From Tepidibacter thalassicus DSM 15285 (GTDB lineage: Bacteria; Bacillota; Clostridia; Peptostreptococcales; Peptostreptococcaceae), in the NCBI RefSeq assembly GCF_900129915.1, contig NZ_FQXH01000009.1:39733-103732 (forward strand): 64,000 nucleotides of DNA, in the 5' to 3' direction. The stretch's first letter is position 1, and each line of letters starts with the position of its first letter. Made by a program: the position numbers and the translations under genes. Shown piece after piece: positions 49,750 through 60,821 of the stretch. Under the pieces are notes generated by a model. It was given only the letters and a program-made list of their open reading frames with translations. It did no database searches and had not been told where the DNA came from.

Positions 49750-50086
49750 TGTAAATATATTGCATAATGTAATAGATATAAAGAATTATGCAATATAATA
49801 CACAGTCGTCTATAATGGAAACATTATAGTTAAAGTGCCTTGAATTGCTGGGAAGTCCTTAGAGTCAACCAAGCTACAACGTAAGGATGAAACAAGCCTA
49901 GGCGTGAATGCTTAAAAATTGGTTGAATTGGATAATCAGCAGCTAAGCTCCGAATAGGAGAAAGTTCAACGACCAGTCCAAAGGGACGTAGGGCTCATAA
50001 AGAGTTCGAAGCGGGGCATCCCCTAACAGGTTATGCTGAGGGGAAAGATATGGTCTACTCCCTCTTGAAAGAGAAGGGTATAAAGG
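49750..50086 (+). ncRNA. Group I self-splicing intron in dnaE
   Basis: A 337-base intron with no reading frame of note. Core elements are visible: P (AATTGCTGGGAA, 49843-49854), Q (AATCAGCAGCTAAG, 49934-49947), R (GTTCAACGACCAG, 49964-49976) and S (AAGATATGGTCT, 50045-50056). P4 pairs GCTG with CAGC. P7 pairs GACCA of R with TGGTC of S, a compensated change relative to GACTA/TAGTC of the phage td intron. The 5' exon ends in U, which can pair as U-G in P1 (AGAT with GTCT at 49808-49811). The intron ends in G (50086). A 13-bp stem (TATATTGCATAAT / ATTATGCAATATA) extends the P1-P2 region, and a P9 hairpin with a GAAA loop lies at 50060-50078. Confidence 0.92.
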
Positions 50087-52369
50087 ATTGATATTGATTT
50101 CTGTTATGAGAGAAGAGAAGAAGTAATAGATTATGTAAAAAGAAAATACGGCGAAGATCATGTTGCTCAAATTATAACATTTGGAACAATGGGTGCAAAA
50201 GCTGCAATAAGAGATGTTGGAAGAGTACTTGATGTAAGTTATGCTGATGTAGATAAAATAGCAAAGGAAATTCCATTTGCTTTAGGTATGACAATAGACA
50301 AAGCTCTTGAAGTTAATAAAAATTTAAAGAGAATGTATGACGAAGATAAAGTTGTAAGAGAAATTATAGATATATCAAGAGAACTTGAAGGGATGCCAAG
50401 ACATGCCTCAACTCATGCAGCAGGCGTTGTTATATCTAAAGAATCAGTAGATAGTTATGTACCTCTTTATATGCATGAAAATTCAATAACAACTCAATTT
50501 ACAATGACTATTTTAGAAGAATTAGGTCTTTTAAAAATGGACTTTTTAGGACTTAGAACGTTGACTGTGATAAGGAATGCTATAGAGTTGATATATAAAA
50601 ATCATGGTATAAAAATAGATTTTTCTAAAATAGATTATGATGATCCTAAAGTGTATGAACTTTTAAGTTCGGGTAATACTCTTGGTGTATTTCAATTAGA
50701 AAGTGCTGGCATGAGGCAGTTTATGAAAGAATTAAAGCCAGATAATTTTGAAGATATAATAGCTGGAATATCGTTATACAGACCAGGACCTATGGATTCA
50801 ATTCCTGCATATATTAAAAACAAGAATAATCCTCAGGATATAAAATATATTCATCCAAAGCTTGAGCCGATACTTAATGTAACTTATGGGTGTTTAGTTT
50901 ATCAAGAACAAGTTATGCAGGTAGTTAGAGAACTAGCAGGTTATTCTTATGGAAGAAGTGATCTTGTTAGACGTGCCATGGGTAAGAAAAAAATGGATAT
51001 AATGGAGCAAGAAAGGCAGTACTTTATATATGGGAAATTAGATGAAGATGGCAATATAGAAATTCCTGGTTGTGTGAGAAATGGAGTAGATGAAAGTATA
51101 GCTAATAAAATATATGATGATATGATAGATTTTGCAAAGTATGCTTTTAACAAATCTCATGCTGCAGCTTATGGAGTTTTAGGTTATCAAACAGCATACC
51201 TAAAGGCTTATTATCCAGTGGAATTTATGGCGGCTTTAATTACCAGTGTAATGGGCAATACAGATAAAGTGGTTGAATATATAAGAGAGTGTAATACTCT
51301 TGGAATTGATGTCTTAAAGCCTGATATAAATAAAAGCTTTGGAAAGTTTTCAGTAGAAGGAAATAACATAAGATTTGGGCTTGAAGCTGTTAAAAATGTA
51401 GGGGTGAATGTTATAAAGGATATAATAGTTGAGAGAGAACAAAATGGTGAATTCAGTGATTTTATTCAATTTTGTAAAAGAGTTGATTCTAAAGATTTAA
51501 ATAAAAGGGTTATAGAATCTCTTATAAAATGCGGTGCATTTGATAGTATAAATCCCAACAGAGCACAACTTATGGCTGGATTTGAAAAAATACTTGAAAG
51601 TATAGCAATGGATAGAAAGAAAAATTTAGTTGGACAAGTATCTTTATTTGATATGGCAAATGAAGAAGAAAATATTTATATTTTACCTAAAGTATCAGAA
51701 TTTAAAGAAAAAGAAAAACTTTCTTTAGAGAAGGAAGTTTTAGGAATGTATATAAGTGGACATCCATTGTCACAATATGAAAGAGAACTTAAACTAAATA
51801 GTAGTATAAATATTAATGTATTATCACAAGTTAAAGAAAACTACGAAGAGTTTTTTAAATATGATAATAAAGATGTAACAATTGGTGGAATAATAATAAA
51901 TAAGACTATAAAAACTACAAAGAGAAATGATATAATGGCTTTTATAGAACTTGAAGATCTATATGGAAGTATTGAAATAATAGTATTCCCTAGGGTTTTA
52001 CAAAGGTATTCTGATTTAATAAAAGAAGATGCTATTGTTTATGTGAAAGGAAAACTTAGTATAAAAGAAGATGAAAATGCAAAAATTATAGCTAATGAAT
52101 TTGAAGAAATTATAAAAATAGAAGACAGAGCTCTTTGGATAAAAATAAAAGATATATCAGATAAGAATGTTTTAATTGATGTAAAAAATATATTAAGTAA
52201 ATATAAAGGGAACTCATTGACTTATTTGTATTGTGAAAAGAGTAAAAGAGCCTTTAAAGGTGAAAAAAACTTGATGGTACAGATAAATGAAAATTTGCTA
52301 GATGAGCTTCAAAATTTACTAGGAGAAGAAAATGTTAAAATCAAAAATATAAGTTTAAAAAATATTTAA
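50087..52369 (+). CDS. dnaE: DNA polymerase III alpha subunit DnaE, exon 2
   Basis: The remaining 760 residues. It opens IDIDFCYERREEVIDYVKRK; joined to MPD of exon 1 this gives MPDIDIDF, whose second and third Asp correspond to the catalytic Asp401 and Asp403 of the E. coli enzyme. Later parts are the fingers (ASTHAAGVVISKE, GVFQLESAGMRQFM, YRPGPMDSIPAYI), the beta-clamp and helix-hairpin-helix region (FNKSHAAAYGVLGYQTAYLK) and an OB-fold near the C-terminus (VTIGGIIINKTIKTTKRNDI). The frame is exactly continuous with exon 1 after removal of the intron. pfkA and pyk follow, a gene order seen in clostridia. Confidence 0.93.
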   Translation: MDIDFCYERREEVIDYVKRKYGEDHVAQIITFGTMGAKAAIRDVGRVLDVSYADVDKIAKEIPFALGMTIDKALEVNKNLKRMYDEDKVVREIIDISRELEGMPRHASTHAAGVVISKESVDSYVPLYMHENSITTQFTMTILEELGLLKMDFLGLRTLTVIRNAIELIYKNHGIKIDFSKIDYDDPKVYELLSSGNTLGVFQLESAGMRQFMKELKPDNFEDIIAGISLYRPGPMDSIPAYIKNKNNPQDIKYIHPKLEPILNVTYGCLVYQEQVMQVVRELAGYSYGRSDLVRRAMGKKKMDIMEQERQYFIYGKLDEDGNIEIPGCVRNGVDESIANKIYDDMIDFAKYAFNKSHAAAYGVLGYQTAYLKAYYPVEFMAALITSVMGNTDKVVEYIRECNTLGIDVLKPDINKSFGKFSVEGNNIRFGLEAVKNVGVNVIKDIIVEREQNGEFSDFIQFCKRVDSKDLNKRVIESLIKCGAFDSINPNRAQLMAGFEKILESIAMDRKKNLVGQVSLFDMANEEENIYILPKVSEFKEKEKLSLEKEVLGMYISGHPLSQYERELKLNSSININVLSQVKENYEEFFKYDNKDVTIGGIIINKTIKTTKRNDIMAFIELEDLYGSIEIIVFPRVLQRYSDLIKEDAIVYVKGKLSIKEDENAKIIANEFEEIIKIEDRALWIKIKDISDKNVLIDVKNILSKYKGNSLTYLYCEKSKRAFKGEKNLMVQINENLLDELQNLLGEENVKIKNISLKNI

Positions 52370-52456
52370 AATTATGTTATAATATATTTTACTGAAGAAT
52401 GTAGTTGAAAAAAGTAGTTTATTATATTTTTTTAAATATACTGGGATAAAAAATAA

Positions 52457-53461
<1,005 letters not shown>

Positions 53462-53501
53462 AAGTATTTTAAGCCATAAAAATTTTAAGGAGGATGAATT
53501 G

Positions 53502-55259
53502 ATGATAGGAAAAAAAACTAAAATTGTTTGTACAATAGGACCTGCAAGTGAGAAGAAAGAAGTTTTAAAAGAGCTTATAAATAATGGGCTTAATGTATGT
53601 AGACTTAATTTCTCTCATGGTGATTATGAAGAACATGGAGCAAGAATTAAAACAATAAAAGAATTAAGAGAAGAATTAAAAAAATCTGTAGCAATACTTT
53701 TAGATACAAAAGGACCAGAAATAAGAACTGGAAAATTTGCAGAACCAGAAGTTTTATTAGAAGAAGGACAAACATTTACTATTACAATGGAAGATGTTAT
53801 TGGAACTAAAGAAAAGTGTACAGTAAGTTATAAGGGACTTATAGATGATGTAAAAGTAGGAGACACTATACTTATAGATGATGGACTTGTTGGACTTAAA
53901 GTAAAAGAAATAAAAGATCAAGATATAGTTTGTATAGTTGAAAATGCAGGAATAGTTAAAAATAATAAAGGCGTAAATGTTCCAGGTGTAAAAATAAATC
54001 TTCCTGCTATTACTGAAAAAGATAGAAAAGATATAGAATTTGGGATAGAACAAGGAATAGATTTTATAGCTGCATCTTTTGTCAGAAAAGCTTCTGATGT
54101 TCTTGCTATAAGAGAAATACTTGAAGCTAATAATGCAACAGATATTCAAATAATATCTAAAATTGAAAATCAAGAAGGTGTTGACAATATAGATGAAATT
54201 CTTGAGGTTTCAGACGGACTTATGGTAGCTAGAGGAGATTTAGGTGTTGAAATACCAACACAAGAAATACCTATAGCTCAAAAAATGATGATTAAAAAAT
54301 GTAACCAATTAGGAAAGCCGGTTATAACTGCAACTCAAATGCTTGATTCTATGATAAGAAATCCAAGACCTACTAGAGCTGAAGTTACAGACGTTGCTAA
54401 TGCAATTTACGATGGAACAGATGCAATAATGCTTTCTGGAGAAACAGCAGCAGGAAAATATCCAGTTGAGGCTGTTAAAACAATGGCGACAATAGCAAAA
54501 AGAACAGAAGAGTCACTTAACTATAACGAAATATTAAAGAGCAAGGGATTAAATGAAGTTAATGTTACAAATGCTATAAGTCATGCTACATGCACAACTG
54601 CAATTGACTTAAAAGCTTCAGCAATAGTTACATCTACATCTTCTGGACATACTGCTAGAATGGTATCTAAATTTAGACCAGAAGCTCCGATAATAGCAGC
54701 TACACATTGTGAAAAAGTAATGAGAAGACTTGCGCTTAGTTGGGGTGTATATCCTGTTTTAACTACAGCAGGAGAATCAACTGATGAAGTTGTAGATAAT
54801 GCTATAAAAGCATCGCTTGAAGCTGGATATATAAAAGCTGGAGAATTAGTTGTAGTAACAGCTGGAGTTCCAGTAGGAGTAGCAGGAACAACTAACTTAA
54901 TTAAAGTTCATGTTGTTAGTGAAATGTTAACTAAAGGTATAGGTGTTGGTAAAAAGTCAGTTACAGGAAAGGTTTGTGTTGTAAGAAATGCTAAAGAATT
55001 AGAGGGTAAATTTAACGAAGGAGATGTATTAGTTACTGTATTAACAGATACTGATATGAATGAGTATATTGAAAAAGCAGGAGCTGTTATTACTGAAGAA
55101 GGTGGAATAACAAGTCATGCTGCTATAGTTGGATTAAATTTAGAAAAACCAGTAATAGTTTCAGCTAAAAATGTTACGAAAATATTAAAAGATGGAGATG
55201 TTGTTACTGTAGATTCTGTAAGTGGAGTGGTATATAAAGGAAATACAAGAGTATTATAA
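53502..55259 (+). CDS. pyk: Pyruvate kinase with C-terminal PEP-utilising domain
   Basis: Converts PEP and ADP to pyruvate and ATP. The 585-residue protein carries the standard kinase ([58 protein letters not shown]) plus an extra C-terminal domain of about 110 residues like the phosphohistidine domain of PEP synthase, with [11 protein letters not shown]. This extra domain is common in Bacillus and Clostridium pyruvate kinases. The ATG at 53502 follows AAGGAGG by 9 bases. Confidence 0.97.
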   Translation: MIGKKTKIVCTIGPASEKKEVLKELINNGLNVCRLNFSHGDYEEHGARIKTIKELREELKKSVAILLDTKGPEIRTGKFAEPEVLLEEGQTFTITMEDVIGTKEKCTVSYKGLIDDVKVGDTILIDDGLVGLKVKEIKDQDIVCIVENAGIVKNNKGVNVPGVKINLPAITEKDRKDIEFGIEQGIDFIAASFVRKASDVLAIREILEANNATDIQIISKIENQEGVDNIDEILEVSDGLMVARGDLGVEIPTQEIPIAQKMMIKKCNQLGKPVITATQMLDSMIRNPRPTRAEVTDVANAIYDGTDAIMLSGETAAGKYPVEAVKTMATIAKRTEESLNYNEILKSKGLNEVNVTNAISHATCTTAIDLKASAIVTSTSSGHTARMVSKFRPEAPIIAATHCEKVMRRLALSWGVYPVLTTAGESTDEVVDNAIKASLEAGYIKAGELVVVTAGVPVGVAGTTNLIKVHVVSEMLTKGIGVGKKSVTGKVCVVRNAKELEGKFNEGDVLVTVLTDTDMNEYIEKAGAVITEEGGITSHAAIVGLNLEKPVIVSAKNVTKILKDGDVVTVDSVSGVVYKGNTRVL

Positions 55260-55262
55260 TAA

Positions 55263-55296
55263 AAAAAGAGTAAGCTGATGCTTACTCTTTTTGTTT
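55263..55296 (+). terminator. Terminator after pyk
   Basis: A perfect 13-bp stem (AAAAAGAGTAAGC / GCTTACTCTTTTT) with a TGAT loop. It closes the glycolytic operon. Confidence 0.92.
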
Positions 55297-55405
55297 AATG
55301 AGGAAAATATTTCAACAGCAATAAAATAATTAAACTATTTGGAAGGATGAACGATATATATATTAAACCAATAAAATTAAAGTTTAATAATTGAGGGGGC
55401 TTTAA

Positions 55406-56011
55406 ATGACAGCACAAAAAATAAAGATAGTAACTCTAGAGCTTTTAGCTCAAAAAGGGTATGAAGGGACAAGTTTATCTGAAATTGCATATAAAGTTGG
55501 AATAAAAAAACCTTCCATATACGGTCATTTTACAAGTAAAGAAGAAATATTTTTTTCAGTGTTAAATGAAGAAATAATTAAATTTGAAGCTTATATTAAT
55601 CAGATATTATTAAATATGAAAAATAAGGATATAAAAAGCAATCTTTTTGAATTTTTGAAAGAGTTTATAGAGTATTTTTATAAAAATTCTGTAAGAATAG
55701 GATTTTGGAGTTCTATTGTATTTTTTCCTCCATTTGAATTGAGAGAAAAAATAAAGATTAAACTCAAAAATATTGATAAATTGATTTACAATAGTATTTT
55801 AGAAATTATATGTAAGGAAATTAAAATTGAAGATATTTCAGAGGAAGATTTAGATAATATCATATATTCATATATATGTATTCTTAAAGGAAGTTTTGCT
55901 ATGCTCATATATGATAAAAAATTTGATATTAAGCATATTGAATATATTTGGGAAACGTATTTAATTGGAATAGAAAATAAATTATCTAGTTTAGTAAATT
56001 ATAATTTTTAA
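55406..56011 (+). CDS. TetR family transcriptional regulator
   Basis: A 201-residue repressor with N-terminal helix-turn-helix ([20 protein letters not shown], then SKEEIFF). GAGGGGG precedes the ATG. A chemoreceptor gene starts 17 bases after its stop, so the two are co-transcribed, an uncommon pairing. The inducer and targets are unknown. Confidence 0.9.
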   Translation: MTAQKIKIVTLELLAQKGYEGTSLSEIAYKVGIKKPSIYGHFTSKEEIFFSVLNEEIIKFEAYINQILLNMKNKDIKSNLFEFLKEFIEYFYKNSVRIGFWSSIVFFPPFELREKIKIKLKNIDKLIYNSILEIICKEIKIEDISEEDLDNIIYSYICILKGSFAMLIYDKKFDIKHIEYIWETYLIGIENKLSSLVNYNF

Positions 56012-56028
56012 GAAAGGAGTTGTTTGAT

Positions 56029-58035
56029 ATGCTGAAATTTAATCGAGGATTAATATTTAAGTTAGTTATAACATTTACTTTGCTAATAAGTATACCGTTA
56101 GGTGTTTTGGGGGTAAATACATATTTAAAATCTACTTCTATTTTAGAGAATCAATTAAAAGAAGATTCTTTTGAAATGGTTAAACAAATAAAGGAAAATA
56201 TTGTAACTTTTATAGAAGAAAATGAATATAATATTATTCAAATATCTCGAGATCCAAATGTTCAAAGAATATTGAGTACTCCAACAGCTAAAGATTATAT
56301 GATGAAGAGTTTTGAGAGTTTTAAATATGCGCATCCATCTGTTGAATGTATATATTTAGGTACAAATAATAAAAATATGTATGTGTATCCCGAAAATGAA
56401 TTATCTGTAGAGTATGATCCAACTCAAATGCAGTGGTATAAAGATGCTGTAGATAAAGATGGTATAGTTTGGTCAAATCCTCATAAAAGTTCAATTTCAG
56501 GGAAAATGGTTACTACAGTTTCAATTCCTGTATATAATCTTTTAGGGGCAAATGAATTTGTAGGGGTACTATCTATAGATATATCATTAAATTCTCTTTC
56601 AAACAAAGTAAATAGACTTAAAGTTGGGAAAAATGGTTATGCTGTTTTGTTAGATAAAAATTTAAATATTGTTACGCACAAAAATAAATCTCTTATAGGA
56701 AGTCCTGTAAAAGTAGAAAAACTTAGAAAAAAAATACAAGAATCTAAAGAAGGAACAGTAGAATATGAGATAAATGAAAAAGGAATTATTCAAGAAAAAA
56801 TTGGTTTATTCACAAAGATAAATAAAATGGGATGGGTTGTTTTAGTAAGTATTTATTCTGATGAAATAAAAGATAATACTAAGGTTTTATTTAATAATAC
56901 ATTGCTTGTAGGATTAGTTTCAGTAGTGGTAGCTGTTTTTATAGCTGTAAAATTTGCTGCAAATTTAACAAAATCTATAAATGTTCTTTTATATAATATG
57001 AAAAAAGCAAAAGAAGGAGATTTTACAGTTAGGTGTAATTTAGATGATAAAGATGAAATAGGACAAATAGGAAAAGGTTTTAATGAAATGCTTGATGAGA
57101 TAGGTAGACTTGTAAATAATGTAAAGCAGGTATCGGAGGAAGTGAGTCTATCTGCGCAAAATCTGGCAACAAATGCACAACAGACTAGTGCTTCAGTTGA
57201 AGAGGTATCAAGAACTATTAGTGAGATATCAAAAGGAGCATTAGAACAAGCAAGTGAAGCTGAAACGGGAGCGATATTAACTTCTAATCTTGCAAATAAA
57301 TTAAATGAGCTTTCAGAAAATACAAATGATATGTTAGATAATGTTAATGAAGTAAATGATGTCAATTTAAGAGGTGCTCAAGTTGTAAAAGAATTAAAAG
57401 AAACGACAAAATTAAACAATGAAAGTACACAAAAAGCTCAAAATGCAATATTTGAACTTAATGGTAAAGTTGAAAATATAGTTAAGATATTAGATACAAT
57501 AAGTTCTATAGCTGAACAAACTAATTTATTAGCACTTAATGCATCGATTGAAGCAGCACGTGCAGGAGAAGCTGGAAAAGGTTTTGCTGTGGTTGCAGAT
57601 GAAATAAGAAAACTTGCAGAAAGTTCGAGTAATGCAGCAAATGAAATTAAAAATATTATTACTGATATTCAAAATGATACTAGTAAAACTGTAGATATTA
57701 TGAATGAAGTTAAAGAAAGTAATACTAAACAATCAAATGCAGTAGTTAATGTCAATAATTCTTTTGAGATAATTAGAAATTCGATCGATAAAATTACACA
57801 AAAAATTAAATTGATTGGAGAATATGTTAATGATATAAATAATGATAAAGAAAATATAGTTAAATCAATTGAAAGTATTTCAGCTGTATCTGAAGAAACA
57901 GCTGCAGGATCTCAGGAAGTTAGTGCATCAATGCAACAGCAGGTAAGTGCTGTAGAAGAAGTTGCAAGCGCATCAGATATGTTAAGTCAACTTGCTGTTA
58001 AATTAAGTAGTGAAATAAGTAAATTTAAAATATAA
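56029..58035 (+). CDS. Methyl-accepting chemotaxis protein with dCache sensor
   Basis: A 668-residue chemoreceptor. A membrane helix lies at about residues 10-30, a dCache sensor at about 35-275 with the ligand-pocket type segment [18 protein letters not shown] and [15 protein letters not shown], a second helix at about 285-310, HAMP, and a signalling domain with tip [20 protein letters not shown]. The sensor resembles those that bind amino acids, though the ligand is not proven. The ATG at 56029 lies 9 bases after AAAGGAG. Confidence 0.92.
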   Translation: MLKFNRGLIFKLVITFTLLISIPLGVLGVNTYLKSTSILENQLKEDSFEMVKQIKENIVTFIEENEYNIIQISRDPNVQRILSTPTAKDYMMKSFESFKYAHPSVECIYLGTNNKNMYVYPENELSVEYDPTQMQWYKDAVDKDGIVWSNPHKSSISGKMVTTVSIPVYNLLGANEFVGVLSIDISLNSLSNKVNRLKVGKNGYAVLLDKNLNIVTHKNKSLIGSPVKVEKLRKKIQESKEGTVEYEINEKGIIQEKIGLFTKINKMGWVVLVSIYSDEIKDNTKVLFNNTLLVGLVSVVVAVFIAVKFAANLTKSINVLLYNMKKAKEGDFTVRCNLDDKDEIGQIGKGFNEMLDEIGRLVNNVKQVSEEVSLSAQNLATNAQQTSASVEEVSRTISEISKGALEQASEAETGAILTSNLANKLNELSENTNDMLDNVNEVNDVNLRGAQVVKELKETTKLNNESTQKAQNAIFELNGKVENIVKILDTISSIAEQTNLLALNASIEAARAGEAGKGFAVVADEIRKLAESSSNAANEIKNIITDIQNDTSKTVDIMNEVKESNTKQSNAVVNVNNSFEIIRNSIDKITQKIKLIGEYVNDINNDKENIVKSIESISAVSEETAAGSQEVSASMQQQVSAVEEVASASDMLSQLAVKLSSEISKFKI

Positions 58036-58047
58036 TATATATTCATA

Positions 58048-58082
58048 AAAAATCCCAGTTTTATTTAAATTGGGATTTTTTG
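58048..58082 (+). terminator. Terminator after the second chemoreceptor gene
   Basis: AAAATCCCA and TGGGATTTT form a stem across a 14-base loop, followed by further Ts. Confidence 0.8.
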
Positions 58083-58246
58083 ATTGTTAAAAATTAAATT
58101 TCAGAAAAATTTTAAAAATCATTTGATTAATACAATTGGCAATAGTATAATAATAACTAAATATATGTAGTGTGTATAAAAACTACAAAAAACACATATA
58201 CATATATATAAAACATATTTTATAAAATAAAAGGAGGGATATTTAT

Positions 58247-59827
58247 ATGTCAAGTTCAAGAGAAAATTGGGGATCCAAGATAGGACTTATATTGGCCATG
58301 GCAGGGAATGCTATAGGTCTTGGTAACTTTTGGAGATTCCCGTATCAAGCCGCTAGTAATGGTGGCGGAGCTTTCATGATTCCATATTTTGCTGCACTTA
58401 TTATAATTGGTATACCTGTTATGCTTATTGAATGGAATCTTGGACGCTATGGTGGTAAGTATGGCCATGGAACACTTGGTCCAATGGTTTATTTACAAGC
58501 TAGGGAAGGAACAAAACCTAAAAATGCTGCAATAATAGGAGCGATAGCAGGAGCTATTGCATTTGGAGTAACATTACTTGTCAATTCATACTATAATCAT
58601 ATTATAGGATGGACATTGGGATATGGATTTTTATCAATTACTGGTGGGTATATGGATACAGCTAAATCTACTGGTGAAGTATTTGTCAATTATGTTCAAA
58701 ATCCGACAATGGTATTTACTTTTTGGATAATTGCGCTAACAGGACTTGCATTTGCTGTTATGCGTGGAGTTCAAAAAGGTATAGAAGCTTGGGCAAAACT
58801 TATGATGCCTGTACTTTATACTTTTGGAATACTTCTTGCAATAAGATCTTTAACAATAGGGAGTCCAGTAAATCCAGATTGGTCATCTCTTAAAGGACTT
58901 AATTATATATGGAACCCAGATTTTACTTCTTTTAGTTGGAAGTCAGCAATTGCTGCTGCAGGTCAAGTATTTTTTACGTTATCTATAGGAATGGGTATCA
59001 TATGTAATTATGCTTCTTATTTAAAACCAGATGATGATGTTGTTGTATCATCACTTGCAACAGTTTCATTAAATGAATTTGCTGAAGTTATACTTGGAGG
59101 AACTGCCGTTATTCCAATAGCTTATGCATTTATGGGACCAGATGGAGTTGGTCAAGGTGTTGGTCTTGCATTTATAGCACTTCCTAATGTATTTAGAACA
59201 ATGGCTGGAGGTCAAATATTTGGATCTCTTTGGTTCTTATTGTTATTCTTTGCAGGATTTACTTCTGCTATAGCGATGTATAACTACTTAGTTGCGTTAA
59301 TGGAAGAAGATTTAGGAGTTCAAAGAAGTAAAGCTGCTTGGTATGTATTCTTTGGTTATATAATAGTTGGTCTTCCTGTTGGACTTGAGCCAATATTGAC
59401 TAAAACAGCAGATCTTGCTTATTTGACAGAAGTAGATAACTGGGTAGGTGTGTATTTGCTAGTAGTATTAGGAGTGATAGAAGTTATTGCCGCAGCTTGG
59501 TTGATGGGACATAAGGCATTAGAAGAAATGAACAAAGGAGGAATATGGCAAATACCAGAATGGTTTTTCAATATATTCCACAGATTTTTAACTCCGGTTG
59601 TTGCTATTACTTTATTATTCTTCTCTACTTTGGATTATATTAAAGCAGGATATTTTAAGGCAATTCCAGACTTTGTTGCTAAAACACCTGTATTAATTCC
59701 ATGGGTTAATGCAGCTAGAATAGTTGTAGTTGGAGTATTGTTATTTGGATTTGTTCAATCATATAAATCTATAAGTAATAAATACGGTAAAGAACTTGAT
59801 GAAAATAAAGTTTCTATACGTTTATAA
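58247..59827 (+). CDS. Sodium-dependent transporter of the NSS (LeuT) family
   Basis: A 526-residue symporter with 12 predicted membrane helices. The family signature lies in helix 1 (GNAIGLGNFWRFPYQAASNG, then GGAF). It probably imports an amino acid with sodium; the tiny partner gene 17 bases downstream resembles MetS of the methionine/alanine transporter MetPS. GGAGGGAT precedes the ATG. Substrate assignment is inference. Confidence 0.93.
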   Translation: MSSSRENWGSKIGLILAMAGNAIGLGNFWRFPYQAASNGGGAFMIPYFAALIIIGIPVMLIEWNLGRYGGKYGHGTLGPMVYLQAREGTKPKNAAIIGAIAGAIAFGVTLLVNSYYNHIIGWTLGYGFLSITGGYMDTAKSTGEVFVNYVQNPTMVFTFWIIALTGLAFAVMRGVQKGIEAWAKLMMPVLYTFGILLAIRSLTIGSPVNPDWSSLKGLNYIWNPDFTSFSWKSAIAAAGQVFFTLSIGMGIICNYASYLKPDDDVVVSSLATVSLNEFAEVILGGTAVIPIAYAFMGPDGVGQGVGLAFIALPNVFRTMAGGQIFGSLWFLLLFFAGFTSAIAMYNYLVALMEEDLGVQRSKAAWYVFFGYIIVGLPVGLEPILTKTADLAYLTEVDNWVGVYLLVVLGVIEVIAAAWLMGHKALEEMNKGGIWQIPEWFFNIFHRFLTPVVAITLLFFSTLDYIKAGYFKAIPDFVAKTPVLIPWVNAARIVVVGVLLFGFVQSYKSISNKYGKELDENKVSIRL

Positions 59828-59844
59828 TTTTGAGGAGGGATATT

Positions 59845-59949
59845 ATGACTGGAGCAGCAATGGGATTTTTGGGGACAGCATGGACTATTATATTTATAGC
59901 AATTGCTGTTACATTAAGACCTCTTTTGAAACATGAAAAAAATAAATAA
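59845..59949 (+). CDS. MetS-like small membrane subunit of the NSS transporter
   Basis: A 34-residue protein: MTGAAMGFLGTAWTIIFIAI, then AVTLRPLLKHEKNK. A single membrane helix is followed by a positively charged tail, the layout of MetS-type proteins that accompany NSS transporters in firmicutes and actinobacteria. GAGGAGGGA lies 6 bases ahead of the ATG, 17 bases after the transporter stop. The small size makes it easy to miss. Confidence 0.8.
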   Translation: MTGAAMGFLGTAWTIIFIAIAVTLRPLLKHEKNK

Positions 59950-59960
59950 TTAAATATACA

Positions 59961-59985
59961 CCCCGCCGATAACGGTGGGGTTTTA
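59961..59985 (+). terminator. Terminator after the transporter genes
   Basis: CCCCGCCG and CGGTGGGG form an 8-bp stem (one G-U) with an ATAA loop, followed by TTTT. Confidence 0.88.
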
Positions 59986-60059
59986 AATATATATAAAATG
60001 TGGTAAAATGAATTGAAGTTATTTTCTGAATTTTTACCGAGTTATTGGAGGTGAATTAG

Positions 60060-60755
60060 TTGAAAGCTTTAACATTAACAATTACATTGAAACAATTGCT
60101 TGATATGATAAAAAATTTAAAGAGCATTAAAGATTTTAAACGTGAAAAATATTTAGAACAAATATCTAGTATTTTAAATCAATATGAAAATTTAGATATA
60201 CCTACAAATTTGAGTAATATTTATGATTCGCTTTGCAAGAAAGGAAAAGATCTTGTAAGAGAAATTAAAGAAAACAAAAATTCAAAGGAAAATTCAGATA
60301 AAATTGAAGCATACATAAGATATTTAAAAGCAGCAAAAGCAGATTTTCAAGGGAATTCAAATTATATTAATAAGTATTTTAGAAGTTTTTTGTTTACAGC
60401 AGTTCTTTTCTTAGCTTTATCTCCTCAATATTTTGGATTTATTCTTCCGGCTGTATTTTTTGTTCCAATATTTTTAGGTATAAGAGGAGTGAGAAATAGA
60501 TCAATAACAGGGCTTTATATGAGTTTATCAGTAATTCCAGTTGCACTTATGACTTCTTTTATATGGATAAGATACGGAATTTATGTATTTTCTAATTATC
60601 AAGAGGCAATTTCTCAAGTTATACAAGCTACAGGAAAGTCAATTTCAGTAGCTAAGACATTGGTTATAGTACCGCCAATACTTGCATTTATACTTTTAAC
60701 ATTTGCAATAATTCAAGGATATAGAGGATATAAAAGTAAAGATTTATTTGTGTAG
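60060..60755 (+). CDS. Membrane protein of unknown function
   Basis: A 231-residue protein, not recognised. The N-terminal 100 residues are soluble, helical and lysine-rich; four membrane helices follow at about 108-122, 125-142, 150-172 and 198-218, ending with a short basic tail. TTG is the start, 7 bases after GGAGGTG. It is a single-gene unit with its own terminator, between the transporter genes and an rRNA methyltransferase. Confidence 0.7.
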   Translation: MKALTLTITLKQLLDMIKNLKSIKDFKREKYLEQISSILNQYENLDIPTNLSNIYDSLCKKGKDLVREIKENKNSKENSDKIEAYIRYLKAAKADFQGNSNYINKYFRSFLFTAVLFLALSPQYFGFILPAVFFVPIFLGIRGVRNRSITGLYMSLSVIPVALMTSFIWIRYGIYVFSNYQEAISQVIQATGKSISVAKTLVIVPPILAFILLTFAIIQGYRGYKSKDLFV

Positions 60756-60779
60756 GGCTTTATAGCCCTTTTATTTTTT
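60754..60779 (+). terminator. Terminator overlapping the end of the membrane protein gene
   Basis: AGGGCT and AGCCCT with a TTAT loop, followed by TTTATTTTTT. The 5' arm begins within the stop codon. Confidence 0.85.
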
Positions 60780-60821
60780 GGTATATTAGTTAAAGAAAAT
60801 ATCAAAGTAAGGAGAGCGAGT

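Noticed and set aside
49750..50086. Intein or group II intron in dnaE
   Set aside because: The segment has stops in the reading frame and is too short for an intein, and it lacks the domain V hairpin and GTGYG start of a group II intron.
48556..52369. dnaE read as a frameshifted or decayed pseudogene
   Set aside because: Both halves are in one frame after exact removal of 337 bases, all motifs are intact, and the removed part has group I intron core elements and splice-site bases.
56853..57365. 170-codon minus-strand frame inside the second chemoreceptor gene
   Set aside because: It is a Ser/Phe-rich antisense shadow of the coiled-coil region with no start signals.
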